From NCBI GenBank assembly GCA_002400415.1, contig DGQP01000005.1, positions 406,266-470,265 of the forward strand: 64,000 nucleotides of DNA, written 5' to 3'. The notes beneath the pieces were generated by a model. The model was given only the letters and a program-made list of their open reading frames with translations. It did no database searches and had not been told where the DNA came from. The position numbers and the translations under genes were made by a program. This document shows, in pieces, positions 33,818-43,700 of this stretch. This stretch comes from Chitinophagaceae bacterium UBA4411. Its GTDB lineage: Bacteria; Bacteroidota; Bacteroidia; Chitinophagales; Chitinophagaceae. Position 1 is the first letter of the stretch. The number at the start of each line of letters is the position of its first letter.

Positions 33818-35602
33818 TTGAAGGCCGCTTGCCACATATTGTTGTTACTATTGACCTGTTTATCTGCCCGATCCCAGCAATTCTATCTCAGGGGTGAAGT
33901 AAAGGATGAGACAGGAAACCTGTTACAGAATGTAACTATTCTTCACAGCCGTAGCGGCTATTTGTACCGCACTGGTTCATACGGAACATTCGGGATTGTT
34001 ACTAATCAGCTGGTGGACACCCTTGTCTTCTCCCTGCATGGATATAGCCCGGAACGGGTGGTTGCCAACGCAGAGAATTTTATTAATGTCAGGCTTAAAC
34101 TTCAACCTATTAATACAGCCCTGGGGAGAAGAGACAAACTGGCTTCATTGACCAGGGATATGACCCGTGATGAACAGAAGCAATGGTTCGCAGGAGATGA
34201 GACTTATGCCAGTATTATTGAAAACAGGCTGATCAATGCAAAGAAATTTCCCAGTACGGGTATGTCATTGAATGTGGACAGGGCTTCGTACAGTAATATC
34301 AGGAGATTCATAACTCTTAAAACCTTTGTTCCCCCGGATGCGGTTCGTATTGAAGAAATGCTGAATTACTTCAACCTGAATTATGAAGAGCCTCCGGGTA
34401 AGGATATTTTTTCTATCAGGACTAAATTGACAGATTGTCCCTGGAATGAGGGTAACCAACTTTTTTATGTAAATCTTTTTTCCAAAAAAATAGATATTGA
34501 TACGCTTCCTCCCAGCAATCTTGTTTTCCTGATCGATGTGTCCGGGTCAATGGATATGACCAACCGGCTCCCGTTATTAAAATCTGCTTTCCGTTTATTA
34601 GTAAATAATCTGCGGGATAAGGACTCGGTTGCCATTGTGGTCTATGGTGGTATAACAGGTATCATGCTGAACAGCACCAGCGGAGGTGAAAAGGAAAAGA
34701 TATTAAAAGCCATAGATGAACTGACGCCCGGTGGCTCCACACCCGGTGAATCAGGAATACGGGTAGCCTACAGCGTGGCAAAAAATCATTTTATCAAAGG
34801 TGGAAATAACAGGGTGATCCTGGCAACTGATGGCGATTTTAATGTGGGACTTAAAACGGAGACAGAACTGGATGAACTGATTTCCCTGCACAGGGAATCG
34901 GGAATATATCTTACCTGTCTTGGAGTCGGGATGGGGAATTATAAAGACTCTAAAATACAGACGCTGGCAAGAAAGGGGAACGGTAATTTTGCATACCTGG
35001 ATAATTTTAAAGAAGCAGAAAAAGTCCTGCTGAAAGAATTTACACAAACACTCTATGCAGTGGCGGACGATGTTTACATGAATGTAGGATTCAATCCTGA
35101 ATATGTAAAAGAGTACAGGCTGATCGGCTTTGATAATAAAGTAGGAGCTATCAAGGATTCAATGTCAGTGGTGGAGGGAGGGGAGATAGGGTCGGGTCAT
35201 TCTATGATCGGTGTTTTTGAGATTGTTCCAACAGACATCAATAAAGGGGCGGTTAAGGATAATTTCACTACAGGCAAATTTGCTGATATTGATCTGCAAT
35301 ACCGTCCTTCCCGTGATACAATGCATTGTCATAAGACATACAGCAGCAAATTTGAATATACTCCCTTCAATGAGGTGGAAAAGTCATACCAGTTTTATAC
35401 TTCTGTAGTAATGTTCGGTTCTTTACTGAGATCATCACAGTATGCAAAAGATATTGAATGGAACCAGATAACCGACATCGCTACCCAGTCATCCAGCCAG
35501 GATGATTTGTTGCAAAAGGAATTTATCAACCTGGTGCAACAGGCAAAAATACTTTACTCAAAGATCAGGAAAAAGAAAGGAGGTCTGTTGTTTACGCAAT
35601 AG
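33818..35602 (+). CDS. VWA-domain protein, YfbK-like, with carboxypeptidase-regulatory-like domain
   Basis: 594 residues if started at TTG 33818, which gives a good signal peptide (MKAACHILLLLLTCLSARSQ). The open frame extends to a TTG at 33758, but that start lacks an export signal. Domains in order: a CarboxypepD-reg-like beta domain (about 20-95), the YfbK N-terminal domain (about 125-210, RIEEMLNYFNLNYEEP), a von Willebrand A domain with an intact MIDAS motif DVSGSM (about 230-400), and the YfbK-type C-terminal domain (VGFNPEYVKEYRLIGFDN). These are surface or periplasmic proteins of unsettled role, possibly adhesion or envelope organisation. Convergent with dnaJ. Confidence 0.88.
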   Translation: MKAACHILLLLLTCLSARSQQFYLRGEVKDETGNLLQNVTILHSRSGYLYRTGSYGTFGIVTNQLVDTLVFSLHGYSPERVVANAENFINVRLKLQPINTALGRRDKLASLTRDMTRDEQKQWFAGDETYASIIENRLINAKKFPSTGMSLNVDRASYSNIRRFITLKTFVPPDAVRIEEMLNYFNLNYEEPPGKDIFSIRTKLTDCPWNEGNQLFYVNLFSKKIDIDTLPPSNLVFLIDVSGSMDMTNRLPLLKSAFRLLVNNLRDKDSVAIVVYGGITGIMLNSTSGGEKEKILKAIDELTPGGSTPGESGIRVAYSVAKNHFIKGGNNRVILATDGDFNVGLKTETELDELISLHRESGIYLTCLGVGMGNYKDSKIQTLARKGNGNFAYLDNFKEAEKVLLKEFTQTLYAVADDVYMNVGFNPEYVKEYRLIGFDNKVGAIKDSMSVVEGGEIGSGHSMIGVFEIVPTDINKGAVKDNFTTGKFADIDLQYRPSRDTMHCHKTYSSKFEYTPFNEVEKSYQFYTSVVMFGSLLRSSQYAKDIEWNQITDIATQSSSQDDLLQKEFINLVQQAKILYSKIRKKKGGLLFTQ

Positions 35603-35608
35603 GGATGA

Positions 35609-36778
35609 TCAGGAAAACATTTCCCTGATCTTATCAAAGAACCCCTTATCATTTTTGTCCGGGTGTGGTTTGAAATTTTGAGAATGACTGAGTTTCTCCA
35701 GCATGGCTTTTTCCTCTGCACTTACCTGCTGGGGTGTCCATACATTGATATGGATCAGCTGGTCACCTTTTTCATAAGAATTAACGGCGGGGAATCCTTT
35801 TCCCTTCAGGCGGAAAATTTTACCGCTTTGCGTGCCGGCTGGTATTTTAATTTTTGCCCTTCCATCAATAGTTGGGACTTCAACCTGTGTGCCAAAAACG
35901 GCATCGGTAAATGTAATATGAAGATCAAAGGCAACATTCAATCCGTCACGATGTAATTCTTTGTGCGCTTCTTCTTCTATCAGGATGATCAGGTCGCCGG
36001 GCATACCACCTCTTTCCCCGGCATTTCCTTTACCACTAATGCTGAGTTGCATACCTTCCTGCACGCCGGCCGGTATTTCAATACTTACTGTTTCTTCGCC
36101 ATATACTCTTCCTTCTCCTTTACAGTTTCCGCATTTAGCAGTTACTGTGGTTCCTTCACCATTACAGGTTGGGCAGGTGGTAACAGTTTGCATTTGCCCA
36201 AGGAATGTATTTTGTACTCTTCTTACCTGGCCGCTTCCGCCACAGGTTCCACAAGTTTGCACGCTGCCCTTGTCTTTAGCGCCACTTCCTCCGCAGGTGG
36301 TACAAATCACATGCTTCTTGACCTTGATATTTTTAGTAACACCTTTTGCAATTTCTTCATAGGTCAGTTTTAATTTAATACGAAGGTTGCTGCCTCTAAC
36401 GCCCCGGCTTCTTTGCCCTCCGCGGCCACCTCCTCTTTGTTGTCCGCCAAAAAAATTTCCAAAAAGATCATCACCAAAGATATCTCCGAACTGGCTGAAG
36501 ATATCATCCATATTCATACCCTGGCCACCGCTGAAACCACCACGGCCATTGCCGCTAACGCCGGCATGACCGTAACGGTCGTACTGGGCTTTTTTATCTG
36601 CATCGCTTAAAATTTCATAAGCCTCAGCAGCTTCTTTGAATTTTTCTTCAGCAGCCTTATCACCCGGGTTCCGGTCAGGGTGATATTGCATAGCCACTTT
36701 ACGATAAGCTTTTTTAATCTCGTCAGCGGAAGCGCCTTTTGCCACGCCCAGTATTTCGTAATAATCTCTCTTTGCCAT
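35609..36778 (-). CDS. dnaJ: Molecular chaperone DnaJ
   Basis: Hsp40 co-chaperone that delivers substrates to DnaK and stimulates its ATPase. 389 residues, full type I layout: J domain (1-70) with the HPD motif in MQYHPDRNPGD, a Gly/Phe-rich linker (about 75-130), and four zinc-binding CxxCxGxG repeats (about 158-230: CTTCGGSG, CGTCGGSG, CPTCNGEG, CGNCKGEG). Then comes the substrate-binding C-terminal domain with VEVPTIDGRAKIKIPAGTQS. grpE lies 8 bases upstream on the same strand, so grpE-dnaJ form an operon. dnaK is not in the window. A GATCAGG/CCTGATC hairpin (35607-35630) overlaps its 3' end. Confidence 0.97.
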   Translation of the reverse strand: MAKRDYYEILGVAKGASADEIKKAYRKVAMQYHPDRNPGDKAAEEKFKEAAEAYEILSDADKKAQYDRYGHAGVSGNGRGGFSGGQGMNMDDIFSQFGDIFGDDLFGNFFGGQQRGGGRGGQRSRGVRGSNLRIKLKLTYEEIAKGVTKNIKVKKHVICTTCGGSGAKDKGSVQTCGTCGGSGQVRRVQNTFLGQMQTVTTCPTCNGEGTTVTAKCGNCKGEGRVYGEETVSIEIPAGVQEGMQLSISGKGNAGERGGMPGDLIILIEEEAHKELHRDGLNVAFDLHITFTDAVFGTQVEVPTIDGRAKIKIPAGTQSGKIFRLKGKGFPAVNSYEKGDQLIHINVWTPQQVSAEEKAMLEKLSHSQNFKPHPDKNDKGFFDKIREMFS

Positions 36779-36786
36779 GATGGTTA

Positions 36787-37344
36787 TTATTTCCCTACTA
36801 CAACTTTTGCGTGACGAATGATCTTGTCGTTCAGGTAATATCCTTTTACTACTTCATCCACGATCCTGCCTTTCAGGTCATCTGTGGGTGCAGGGATCTC
36901 TGTGATAGCTTCATGCAGGTCGGGGTTAAATTCCTGCTGTATGGCCTCCATTGCTTTAACACCCTTTGACTGCAGGGTGCTGCGGAGTTTGTTGAACACC
37001 AGCATCACACCTTCTTTGATAGCAGCAGCATCTGTGCTTGTTTCCAGCTGCTTTTGAGCCCGGTCGCAATCATCCAGGACATTCAGAAGATCGGTAATGA
37101 CTTCTTTACCTGCTGTTTGGATCAGTTCAATCCTTTCACGGGCACTCCGGCGCTTGAAATTGTCAAACTCGGCTACCTTGCGGATGAATTTATCTTTGGC
37201 ATCCTCCAGGTCCGCTTTCAGCTTTTCCAGCTCTGGTTCTTCTGCTACAGGCTCATTCAGGTGTGTGGTGCCGCTTACATTCTCGTCAGTATTGATATAG
37301 GCGTTACCGTTATTCTCTTGTTCCATCATGTCTTTTTCTGCCAT
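36787..37344 (-). CDS. grpE: Nucleotide exchange factor GrpE
   Basis: GrpE releases ADP from DnaK. 185 residues from the ATG at 37344 (MAEKDMMEQENN); codons further upstream cross the promoter and are not family-like. An acidic, flexible start (1-45) is followed by a long coiled coil (about 45-105, LEKLKADLEDAKDKFIRKVA then FDNFKRRSARERIEL) and the C-terminal beta domain with FNPDLHEAITEIPAP and VVKGYYLNDKIIRHAKVVV. dnaJ follows 8 bases later. The start is only about 18 bases from a consensus-like -7 element. Confidence 0.96.
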   Translation of the reverse strand: MAEKDMMEQENNGNAYINTDENVSGTTHLNEPVAEEPELEKLKADLEDAKDKFIRKVAEFDNFKRRSARERIELIQTAGKEVITDLLNVLDDCDRAQKQLETSTDAAAIKEGVMLVFNKLRSTLQSKGVKAMEAIQQEFNPDLHEAITEIPAPTDDLKGRIVDEVVKGYYLNDKIIRHAKVVVGK

Positions 37345-37361
37345 TTTGATCAAATTGTTTG

Positions 37362-37369
37362 CAAAGGTA
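37362..37369 (-). promoter_or_regulatory. Putative grpE-dnaJ promoter (-7 element)
   Basis: On the minus strand TACCTTTG matches TAnnTTTG exactly, 18-25 bases above the grpE ATG. TTGG at about the -33 distance is a one-base mismatch to TTTG. No CIRCE-type inverted repeat was seen nearby. Confidence 0.5.
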
Positions 37370-37507
37370 ATGTTGTCAAGAATATTGCCAACCCCGGCAT
37401 TTACCGGAACATGGCTGGTTGGGGGACAAAATGACCGGAAGTGAAGCTCTTTTATGTCATGAAAAGGGCGGGTTTGCCCCATCAAATTCAGTAGCTTGCA
37501 GCCCTTT

Positions 37508-38680
37508 ATGAGCAACATTTACCTGAAAAGAAAAATTTCGCCCCGGGTTGTTAATGGCCACCCCTGGATCTTCAATAATGAAGTGGAAAAAGTGGAAGGA
37601 GAGCCGGCCGGGGGAGAAACTGTAACTGTATTTACTCATGATAAGAAATTTGTGGGCAGGGGGTATTATAATCCGAAATCCCAAATTGTGGTAAGATTGC
37701 TGTCACGGAACAAGCAAGACGAAATCAATGAGCAATTCTTCCATAATAAGATCGCCCAATGCTGGGAATACAGGAAGAAGCTGGGTTATACCGAAAATTG
37801 CCGCCTTGTTTTTGGTGAAGCAGATTCATTGCCGCAACTGATTATTGATAAATTCAATGACTACTTTGTTATTCAAACACTTGCCCTTGGCATAGACGCA
37901 TGGAAACCGGCAATTGTAAAAGCAATTAACAGCATTTTTCAGCCTAAAGGAATTTATGAACGTAATGATGTTCCGGTACGGGAGCTGGAGGGATTGCCGC
38001 AGCAAAAAGGGTTTTTATCAGCCCCGTTTGATACAAAAATCATCATCAGTGAAAATGGATTGAAATTTCATGTAGATATTGAAAATGGCCAGAAAACGGG
38101 TTATTTTTTGGATCAGCAGGATAACCGCCGTGCCATTCAGCATATTGTGAAAGGAGCAGATGTTCTGGGTGCTTTTACTTATACAGGAACATTTGAAATT
38201 CATGCAGCCCATTACGGTGCTAAATCTGTACTTGGACTTGACATTTCGGAGAATGCAGTGCAACAAGCCAATAAAAATGCGGCGTTAAACGGGTTAGATA
38301 ATATTTGCCATTTTGAGACAGCCAATGCTTTTGATGTATTGAAACAATGGGGCAAGGATGGCCGGCAATATGATGTGGTGATGCTGGATCCTCCGGCATT
38401 TACGAAGAGCCGGGAAACGATACAAAAGGCAATCACTGGGTATAAAGAAATAAACCTGCGGGGGATGAAACTGGTGAAACCCGGGGGCTTTTTAGTTACT
38501 TCTTCCTGTACAAATCTTGTGCATGCAGAGCTCTTTCTGCAGATTATTGATATGGCTGCGAAGGATGCAAGAAGAAAAATAAGGCAGGTGGTATTTCAGG
38601 CGCAGGCAGCAGATCACCCGATCATCTGGGGATTAGAGAATACACAATACCTGAAATTCCTGATTGTGCAGGTTCAGTAA
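37508..38680 (+). CDS. Class I SAM-dependent rRNA methyltransferase, RlmI-like
   Basis: 390 residues. The N-terminal PUA domain (about 1-85, MSNIYLKRKISPRVVNGHPW) binds RNA. The linker and MTase domain (about 90-390) have the family motifs GYFLDQQDNRRAIQ, VLGAFTYTGTFEIHAA for S-adenosylmethionine, and DPPAFTKSRETIQKA. RlmI methylates C1962 of 23S rRNA (m5C) in E. coli; Bacteroidota homologs probably do the same or a similar reaction. The ATG at 37508 is chosen over an in-frame TTG 12 bases upstream. Divergent from grpE. Confidence 0.9.
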   Translation: MSNIYLKRKISPRVVNGHPWIFNNEVEKVEGEPAGGETVTVFTHDKKFVGRGYYNPKSQIVVRLLSRNKQDEINEQFFHNKIAQCWEYRKKLGYTENCRLVFGEADSLPQLIIDKFNDYFVIQTLALGIDAWKPAIVKAINSIFQPKGIYERNDVPVRELEGLPQQKGFLSAPFDTKIIISENGLKFHVDIENGQKTGYFLDQQDNRRAIQHIVKGADVLGAFTYTGTFEIHAAHYGAKSVLGLDISENAVQQANKNAALNGLDNICHFETANAFDVLKQWGKDGRQYDVVMLDPPAFTKSRETIQKAITGYKEINLRGMKLVKPGGFLVTSSCTNLVHAELFLQIIDMAAKDARRKIRQVVFQAQAADHPIIWGLENTQYLKFLIVQVQ

Positions 38681-38708
38681 TAAAAATCAGTTAACAAACC
38701 TGAAAAGT

Positions 38709-39077
38709 TTACTTGGAAACCTGGAATTTTCCAGACTCAATCAGTTTACCGCTTTGATCCCTGAGGTGATAAATGTAAACACCCCGGTTAAAATCAGTGA
38801 GATTAATGATGGTTTTCTCTCCAATATTCTGACTCTCAAACATTTTTTTACCCAGCATATGGAATACCTGAACAGACATACCTTTCTGGTAATTGCCTTG
38901 TAAATCAAAGGTGATATAAGAAGTAGCCGGGTTGGGGTATAATTTCACTTTTTCAGCCGTCTCAGAGGCAGGGGCTGTACGGGCTATTTGCGCACCTGAA
39001 GTGATAGCTGTCAAAAGAATAAAGGATAGTATGGGTAGAATTCGCTTCAACGAAACAAATTTACTTTTATTTCTCAA
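38709..39077 (-). CDS. Minimal secreted protein: signal peptide plus T9SS type A sorting domain
   Basis: 122 residues. A basic start and hydrophobic stretch (about 12-30) form a signal peptide. After a short Ala/Glu-rich linker the rest (about 43-122) is a complete Por-type C-terminal sorting domain: KLYPNPATSYITFDL, VFHMLGKKMFESQ, TDFNRGVYIYHLRDQSGKLI, KFQVSK. There is no room for a passenger domain; type A sorting domains usually follow large enzymes or adhesins. It may be a truncated gene, a stand-alone surface tag, or a decoy for the secretion machinery. Nothing upstream suggests the lost 5' part of a larger gene. Confidence 0.85.
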   Translation of the reverse strand: MRNKSKFVSLKRILPILSFILLTAITSGAQIARTAPASETAEKVKLYPNPATSYITFDLQGNYQKGMSVQVFHMLGKKMFESQNIGEKTIINLTDFNRGVYIYHLRDQSGKLIESGKFQVSK

Positions 39078-39182
39078 TAATAGAGCCTTTTTCTAACTTA
39101 TACAAGGTATTTCCCGTAAAAAATATTATCAATTGTGAATCAGCTACCTGCAAGGGTCAGGCAGAAGAATTTTAACTGAAAT

Positions 39183-39653
39183 TTAGCCCAGTTTGGCCAG
39201 TATTGCGCGGATGGCTGTAAAATCAGGTACTTCACCGGCATTTTCCAATACTTCTGCATAACGGACAAAACCCTCTTTATCGATTACAAAAGCAGAACGT
39301 TTAGCCACTCCTTTCATACCAAAGCCAAAGGTTTCGTATAAAGAACCATAGGATTGGGCTGTTTCTTTATTATAATCACTGAGCAAGGAAAAATTCAGGT
39401 TTTGTTCCTGTTTGAATTTGGCGAGGGTATAAAGTGAGTCAGTGGAGATGCCAAAAACGGTGGCATTGACATTATTATAAATACTGATTGAGTCTCTTAC
39501 TTCGCACAATTCTTTGGTGCAGACGCTGGTGAAAGCTAGGGGGAAAAAGAGTAATAATATGTTTTTACCTTTTTGCTCAGCCAGGCTTACTTCCTTTTTT
39601 TCACTGTCAAATAAAGTGAAACCTGGTGCTGCTTGTCCAACTTCAATTTTCAT
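39183..39653 (-). CDS. Peroxiredoxin (thioredoxin-fold, AhpE/BCP-like)
   Basis: 156-residue thiol peroxidase that reduces hydrogen peroxide or organic hydroperoxides in the cytoplasm. Thioredoxin fold with the peroxidatic cysteine Cys 45 in FPLAFTSVCTKELCEVRD; Cys 50, five residues later, may act as resolving cysteine as in BCP-type enzymes. KGVAKRSAFVIDKEGFVRYA supplies the later conserved Arg. Length and FPLAFTxVC wording fit the AhpE-like subgroup. Single gene between the T9SS-tag mini-protein and the PorP/SprF gene, all on the minus strand but with gaps of about 100 and 80 bases. Confidence 0.92.
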   Translation of the reverse strand: MKIEVGQAAPGFTLFDSEKKEVSLAEQKGKNILLLFFPLAFTSVCTKELCEVRDSISIYNNVNATVFGISTDSLYTLAKFKQEQNLNFSLLSDYNKETAQSYGSLYETFGFGMKGVAKRSAFVIDKEGFVRYAEVLENAGEVPDFTAIRAILAKLG

Positions 39654-39735
39654 AACGTCTTATCTATTTTAATGGTCCTCTAACTGTTTGAATACATCAA
39701 CAAACTTTGGTGAAAAAGGTTACAGTTTCTATTAC

Positions 39736-40758
39736 TTAAAATCTCGGGCATAGTGTAGAATTGAGTGCTGACCGGTTAAACCGTTCAAGAAATCCAATAT
39801 ACGATACCGATAATTCCAGACCACCTCTGCCATAACTGGAAGGTTTTAACCTGGAAATGTTGATATCATAGCTAAGTGCTACTGAAAAAGGAACGTAGTC
39901 AATTTTAATAACAGGAATCAGGGCATCGTTCCAGCGGAGAAATGCACCGGCATGAACGGTATAATCAGGTTTATCAGGGTCTCCGCCCAATTTCAATCCA
40001 TACATACCGCCAGCTACAGTTTCACTAAAAGCACCTTGTCTTGAATGATCTGCCTGCAAGGTTACATAGGCATAATCAGTAACGCCAAGTTTTATACCAC
40101 CAGAATACATCCATTTGGGGTATAATTCAATATTAGGATTCCTGTAAAAGGAATAAGAAGGCCTGTTGAAATGGTGATAAGCGGCGCCAATAAAAAAATT
40201 ATTGTCCGGGTTGTCATTAATACTTGAATTATAACTCAGACCCACGCTGCCATCAAGATAAATATATGAGGCGGTTTGAAAGGTCTCCCCATCACCACCG
40301 CCGTCGTATTGTGAGTTAGTTGTCATTTTGGACCGATCAAAACCTCTTTGCACCATACCTCCCATAAAGCCCAATGACAAGTACCTGTTGCGGTCACTGC
40401 TTAAAGCTTTGTGATAGTTCAGGGCCGGCAAAATATGGGTGGAGGTCCAGCCGATAGTACCGGCACGATCATGCAGTAACTGCATACCCATGGTAACGAA
40501 ATCATCACCCTTTCCAACAGGCATTTTATATTCTCCGTTCAGCGAAACGGTGCGGTACGCATTGGTCACACTATTCCACTGGTCTCTGTAAACTGCCTGT
40601 ACTCTCACATCTCCTGAAAAGATCCCTGCCAATGACGGATTACGCAGCAACGGAGCTTCAAAAAATTGAGAGAAATGAATATCCTGGGCATACACTACGG
40701 TATTTAATAACAGGATAGCTGATAAAAGAAATAATATCGTTGATTTTATTTTCAGCAT
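39736..40758 (-). CDS. PorP/SprF family type IX secretion outer-membrane protein (second copy)
   Basis: 340 residues with a signal peptide (about 1-24, ending VYAQ) and the family start DIHFSQFFEAPLLRNPSLAG, then VQAVYRDQWNSVTNAYRTVS and a beta-barrel. It ends CPRF with the terminal aromatic of outer-membrane barrels. It overlaps the stop of the upstream PKD gene by one base (TGATG), implying translational coupling to that T9SS type B substrate. It is a clear paralog of the protein at 26172, though only partly similar in sequence. Confidence 0.92.
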   Translation of the reverse strand: MLKIKSTILFLLSAILLLNTVVYAQDIHFSQFFEAPLLRNPSLAGIFSGDVRVQAVYRDQWNSVTNAYRTVSLNGEYKMPVGKGDDFVTMGMQLLHDRAGTIGWTSTHILPALNYHKALSSDRNRYLSLGFMGGMVQRGFDRSKMTTNSQYDGGGDGETFQTASYIYLDGSVGLSYNSSINDNPDNNFFIGAAYHHFNRPSYSFYRNPNIELYPKWMYSGGIKLGVTDYAYVTLQADHSRQGAFSETVAGGMYGLKLGGDPDKPDYTVHAGAFLRWNDALIPVIKIDYVPFSVALSYDINISRLKPSSYGRGGLELSVSYIGFLERFNRSALNSTLCPRF

Positions 40759-43700
40759 CAGAGTATTAAAGAAATGTTTCCATTTAATTTAATAGTATCG
40801 CCATTATCACAAAATACTTCAGCCTGGTAAACGTATACATCGGCCTGTGGTTTCTTTCCTTTATAGGTTCCGTTCCAGCCGGCCAACGGATCGTTGGGCT
40901 GGAAATTCTGTCTTTCAAAAACCACTTCACCCCAGCGGTTGAAAATGCGCAACACTTTTACACTGAATAACCCTTTTCCTCTCGGATAAAAGATATCATT
41001 ACTGCCATCCCCATTCGGAGAGAAAGTATTTGGAATAAAGAGGTTCGCATCTTTACAAATAACAACCACTTCAACTGTACCCGTATTCCGGCATCCATTT
41101 GCATCCGTAAACAATACAGTATAGTTTGTATTGAATTTTGGCCCGGCATCCGGACTTGGGCAGTTGGTGCAACTTAAACCGGCAGCAGGCGACCATTGCC
41201 AGTTGATTGTATTGGGCGAATAAGTGGCAGGAATAGTGACCGGGAAGCCAGACTGCACTGTCATTTGTCCGGGCAACGTAACAGTTGGTAATGGGTGAAC
41301 AGTTATTGTTTGTGTAGTGGTATCGGCACAACCACTGCTGTTAGTAGCAATGCTGGTTACGATAAAGCTGCCTGCTGTATTGTAAAATTGTAACAAAGGG
41401 TTTTGCAGGGAAGAGGTATTACCATTGGGAAAGATCCATTGCCATGACACGGCAGAAGTATCTGTTCGCAAAAATACACCGGTATGCAAAATGGATTCAT
41501 TAATACAGATTTCGTTATCACCGGTAATGGCAATCAGAGGGCTTTGCACCACTTTTACGATCTGTTGCCTGGTAGCGGTGTCGCGGCAACCACTTTGTGT
41601 TTGCACATCAAGTGACACCGTATATAATCCGGGTGATGTATATTGGTGAACCGGGTTTTGTAAAGAGGATGTGCTGCCATCTCCAAATGACCAGTTATAA
41701 CTGATGACCGGATCATTAAAAGTGGTGGAGTCGCTGAAGTTTACAAATCCACTGTCACAAAAAAGAGTTTGATTCACACCGAAATTAGGATCAGCTCCGC
41801 TGACAAGTAGCGTATCAATTCCCTCAAGCGGAATTAAACAACCTGCAGGATCCCGCAGAATTACTTTGGGAACAAAGGTGCCGTATGAGGTATAAATATG
41901 GTTCACATTGGGCGAGGTATTGCTAAGGATGTTCCCATCACCAAAATCCCAGAAATACGAGCCTCCTGCAACTGTACTTATCACATTCATACCAATAGAA
42001 AGTGGTTTACACCCGTTGATGGGAGTATAATTCAGCCGTGCACCTGTAGTATCAAAAACAGTTATTGTTTGAAAAGCAGAATCAAGACAACCTCCGGGGC
42101 TTGTTACCAGGAGCTTTACAACATAGGTGCCGGGAGCAGAGTAATAATGTACAGGGTCACGTAAAGGAGAAGTACCCTGCCCTGTCCCAAAATCCCATAA
42201 GACAGCCGTATAGAATGTTGATGTATTAGTGAATTGAATTTCCAATGGGGTACATCCTCCCGCTGTATCACTGGCAGTAAAATTGGCAGCAGGGGTATCT
42301 ACCCGGATATAAACATTTTTGGTCGTTGAATCTGTGCAACCGGCAGCATCTATGATACGGAGTTTAACATTATATAACCCGGTTGTTGTATAAATATTAG
42401 TTGGGGAAGTCAGGGCAGATGTATTGCCATCTCCAAAATCCCATTGACTGCTGAAGCCGGTGGCTATTGTAGTATTAGTGAAATTTACAGTGGCGCCGGG
42501 ACAGGTAAGCGTATCAGCAGAAACAAAGTCAGGAACAGGATCAGTTGCAGTAACGAGATTATTAAGTATTGTGCTGTCCATACAACCGGCTGCATCAGTA
42601 ATCTTCAGCTTAACAGAATAAGTGCCGGGCGCAGTATATATATGCTGGAAAGGAGGGCTGCTGAAATTCTGAATAACACCGTCGCCAAAATTCCATTCCC
42701 AATTTATAATATTATTTAAACCGTCTGTGGTGGAGAGGTCATTGAATGTTGTTGTCAGCCCGGTACAACCGGCAATATTTGTAGCAGAAAAATTAGTAAG
42801 TGGGCCGTTAATACGAATATAACTATTTCTGATTACTGTATCCCGGCATCCATTTACATCGGTAATGATAAGCCGTATGTTATATGTACCGGAGTTTGTA
42901 TAATAATGAGCAATTGTGCCGGAAGCGGTATTTTGCTGAATCCCATCCCCGAAACTCCAGAAATAATTGGTAATACTTGAAGCAGTAACATTAGCAGCAG
43001 AGAAAGTTACTGTAGCCGGTTTGCAGGTATTAGTGAGATTTGCTGTAAAATCAGGGGCTTCATTTATTACCCTGATTGTTCTGGTAGTAGTATCAGCACA
43101 GTTTCCGTTTCTTACTATTAGCCGTACCTGGTAAGAACCTAAACCCGGGAAAGTATGAACAGGATTTTGTATAGTTACCAAAGGGCTGCCGTCGCCAAAG
43201 TTCCACTCCCAGCTAAGCGGCGTCAGTGTAGGATTTACAATTGATAAATCTGTAAAACTAAATCGCAACCTGTTAATGCAATCCGGAGTGGTATTGAATG
43301 AAGCTATGGGGGGAAATACATAGATATAATTAGACCTTACAACAGTATCAGCACATCCGTTATTAGTTGCAATCAGTGTGACAGAAAAATAGCCAGTATC
43401 GCTATAATTATGGGTTGGGTTTTGCAGAAGCGATGTACCTCCGTCGCCAAAATTCCATTGCCATTCATCGGCAACAGGGGTAGTAGCATCCAGGAAATTA
43501 ACCGGTTGACGGGCACAAACAGGGATTGGTGAAGCTGAAAAATCAGCAGCTGGTTTTGTGCCTACTCTTACAGCGCCTGGTAATAATAGAGTATCCCTGC
43601 AACCGGTACTTGTCGTAATGATGAGCCGTACGGTATATGTCCCTTGTATGGTGTAAGTATAATTAGGATTAGGCAATGTGGAGGTACCAATCCCATCTCC

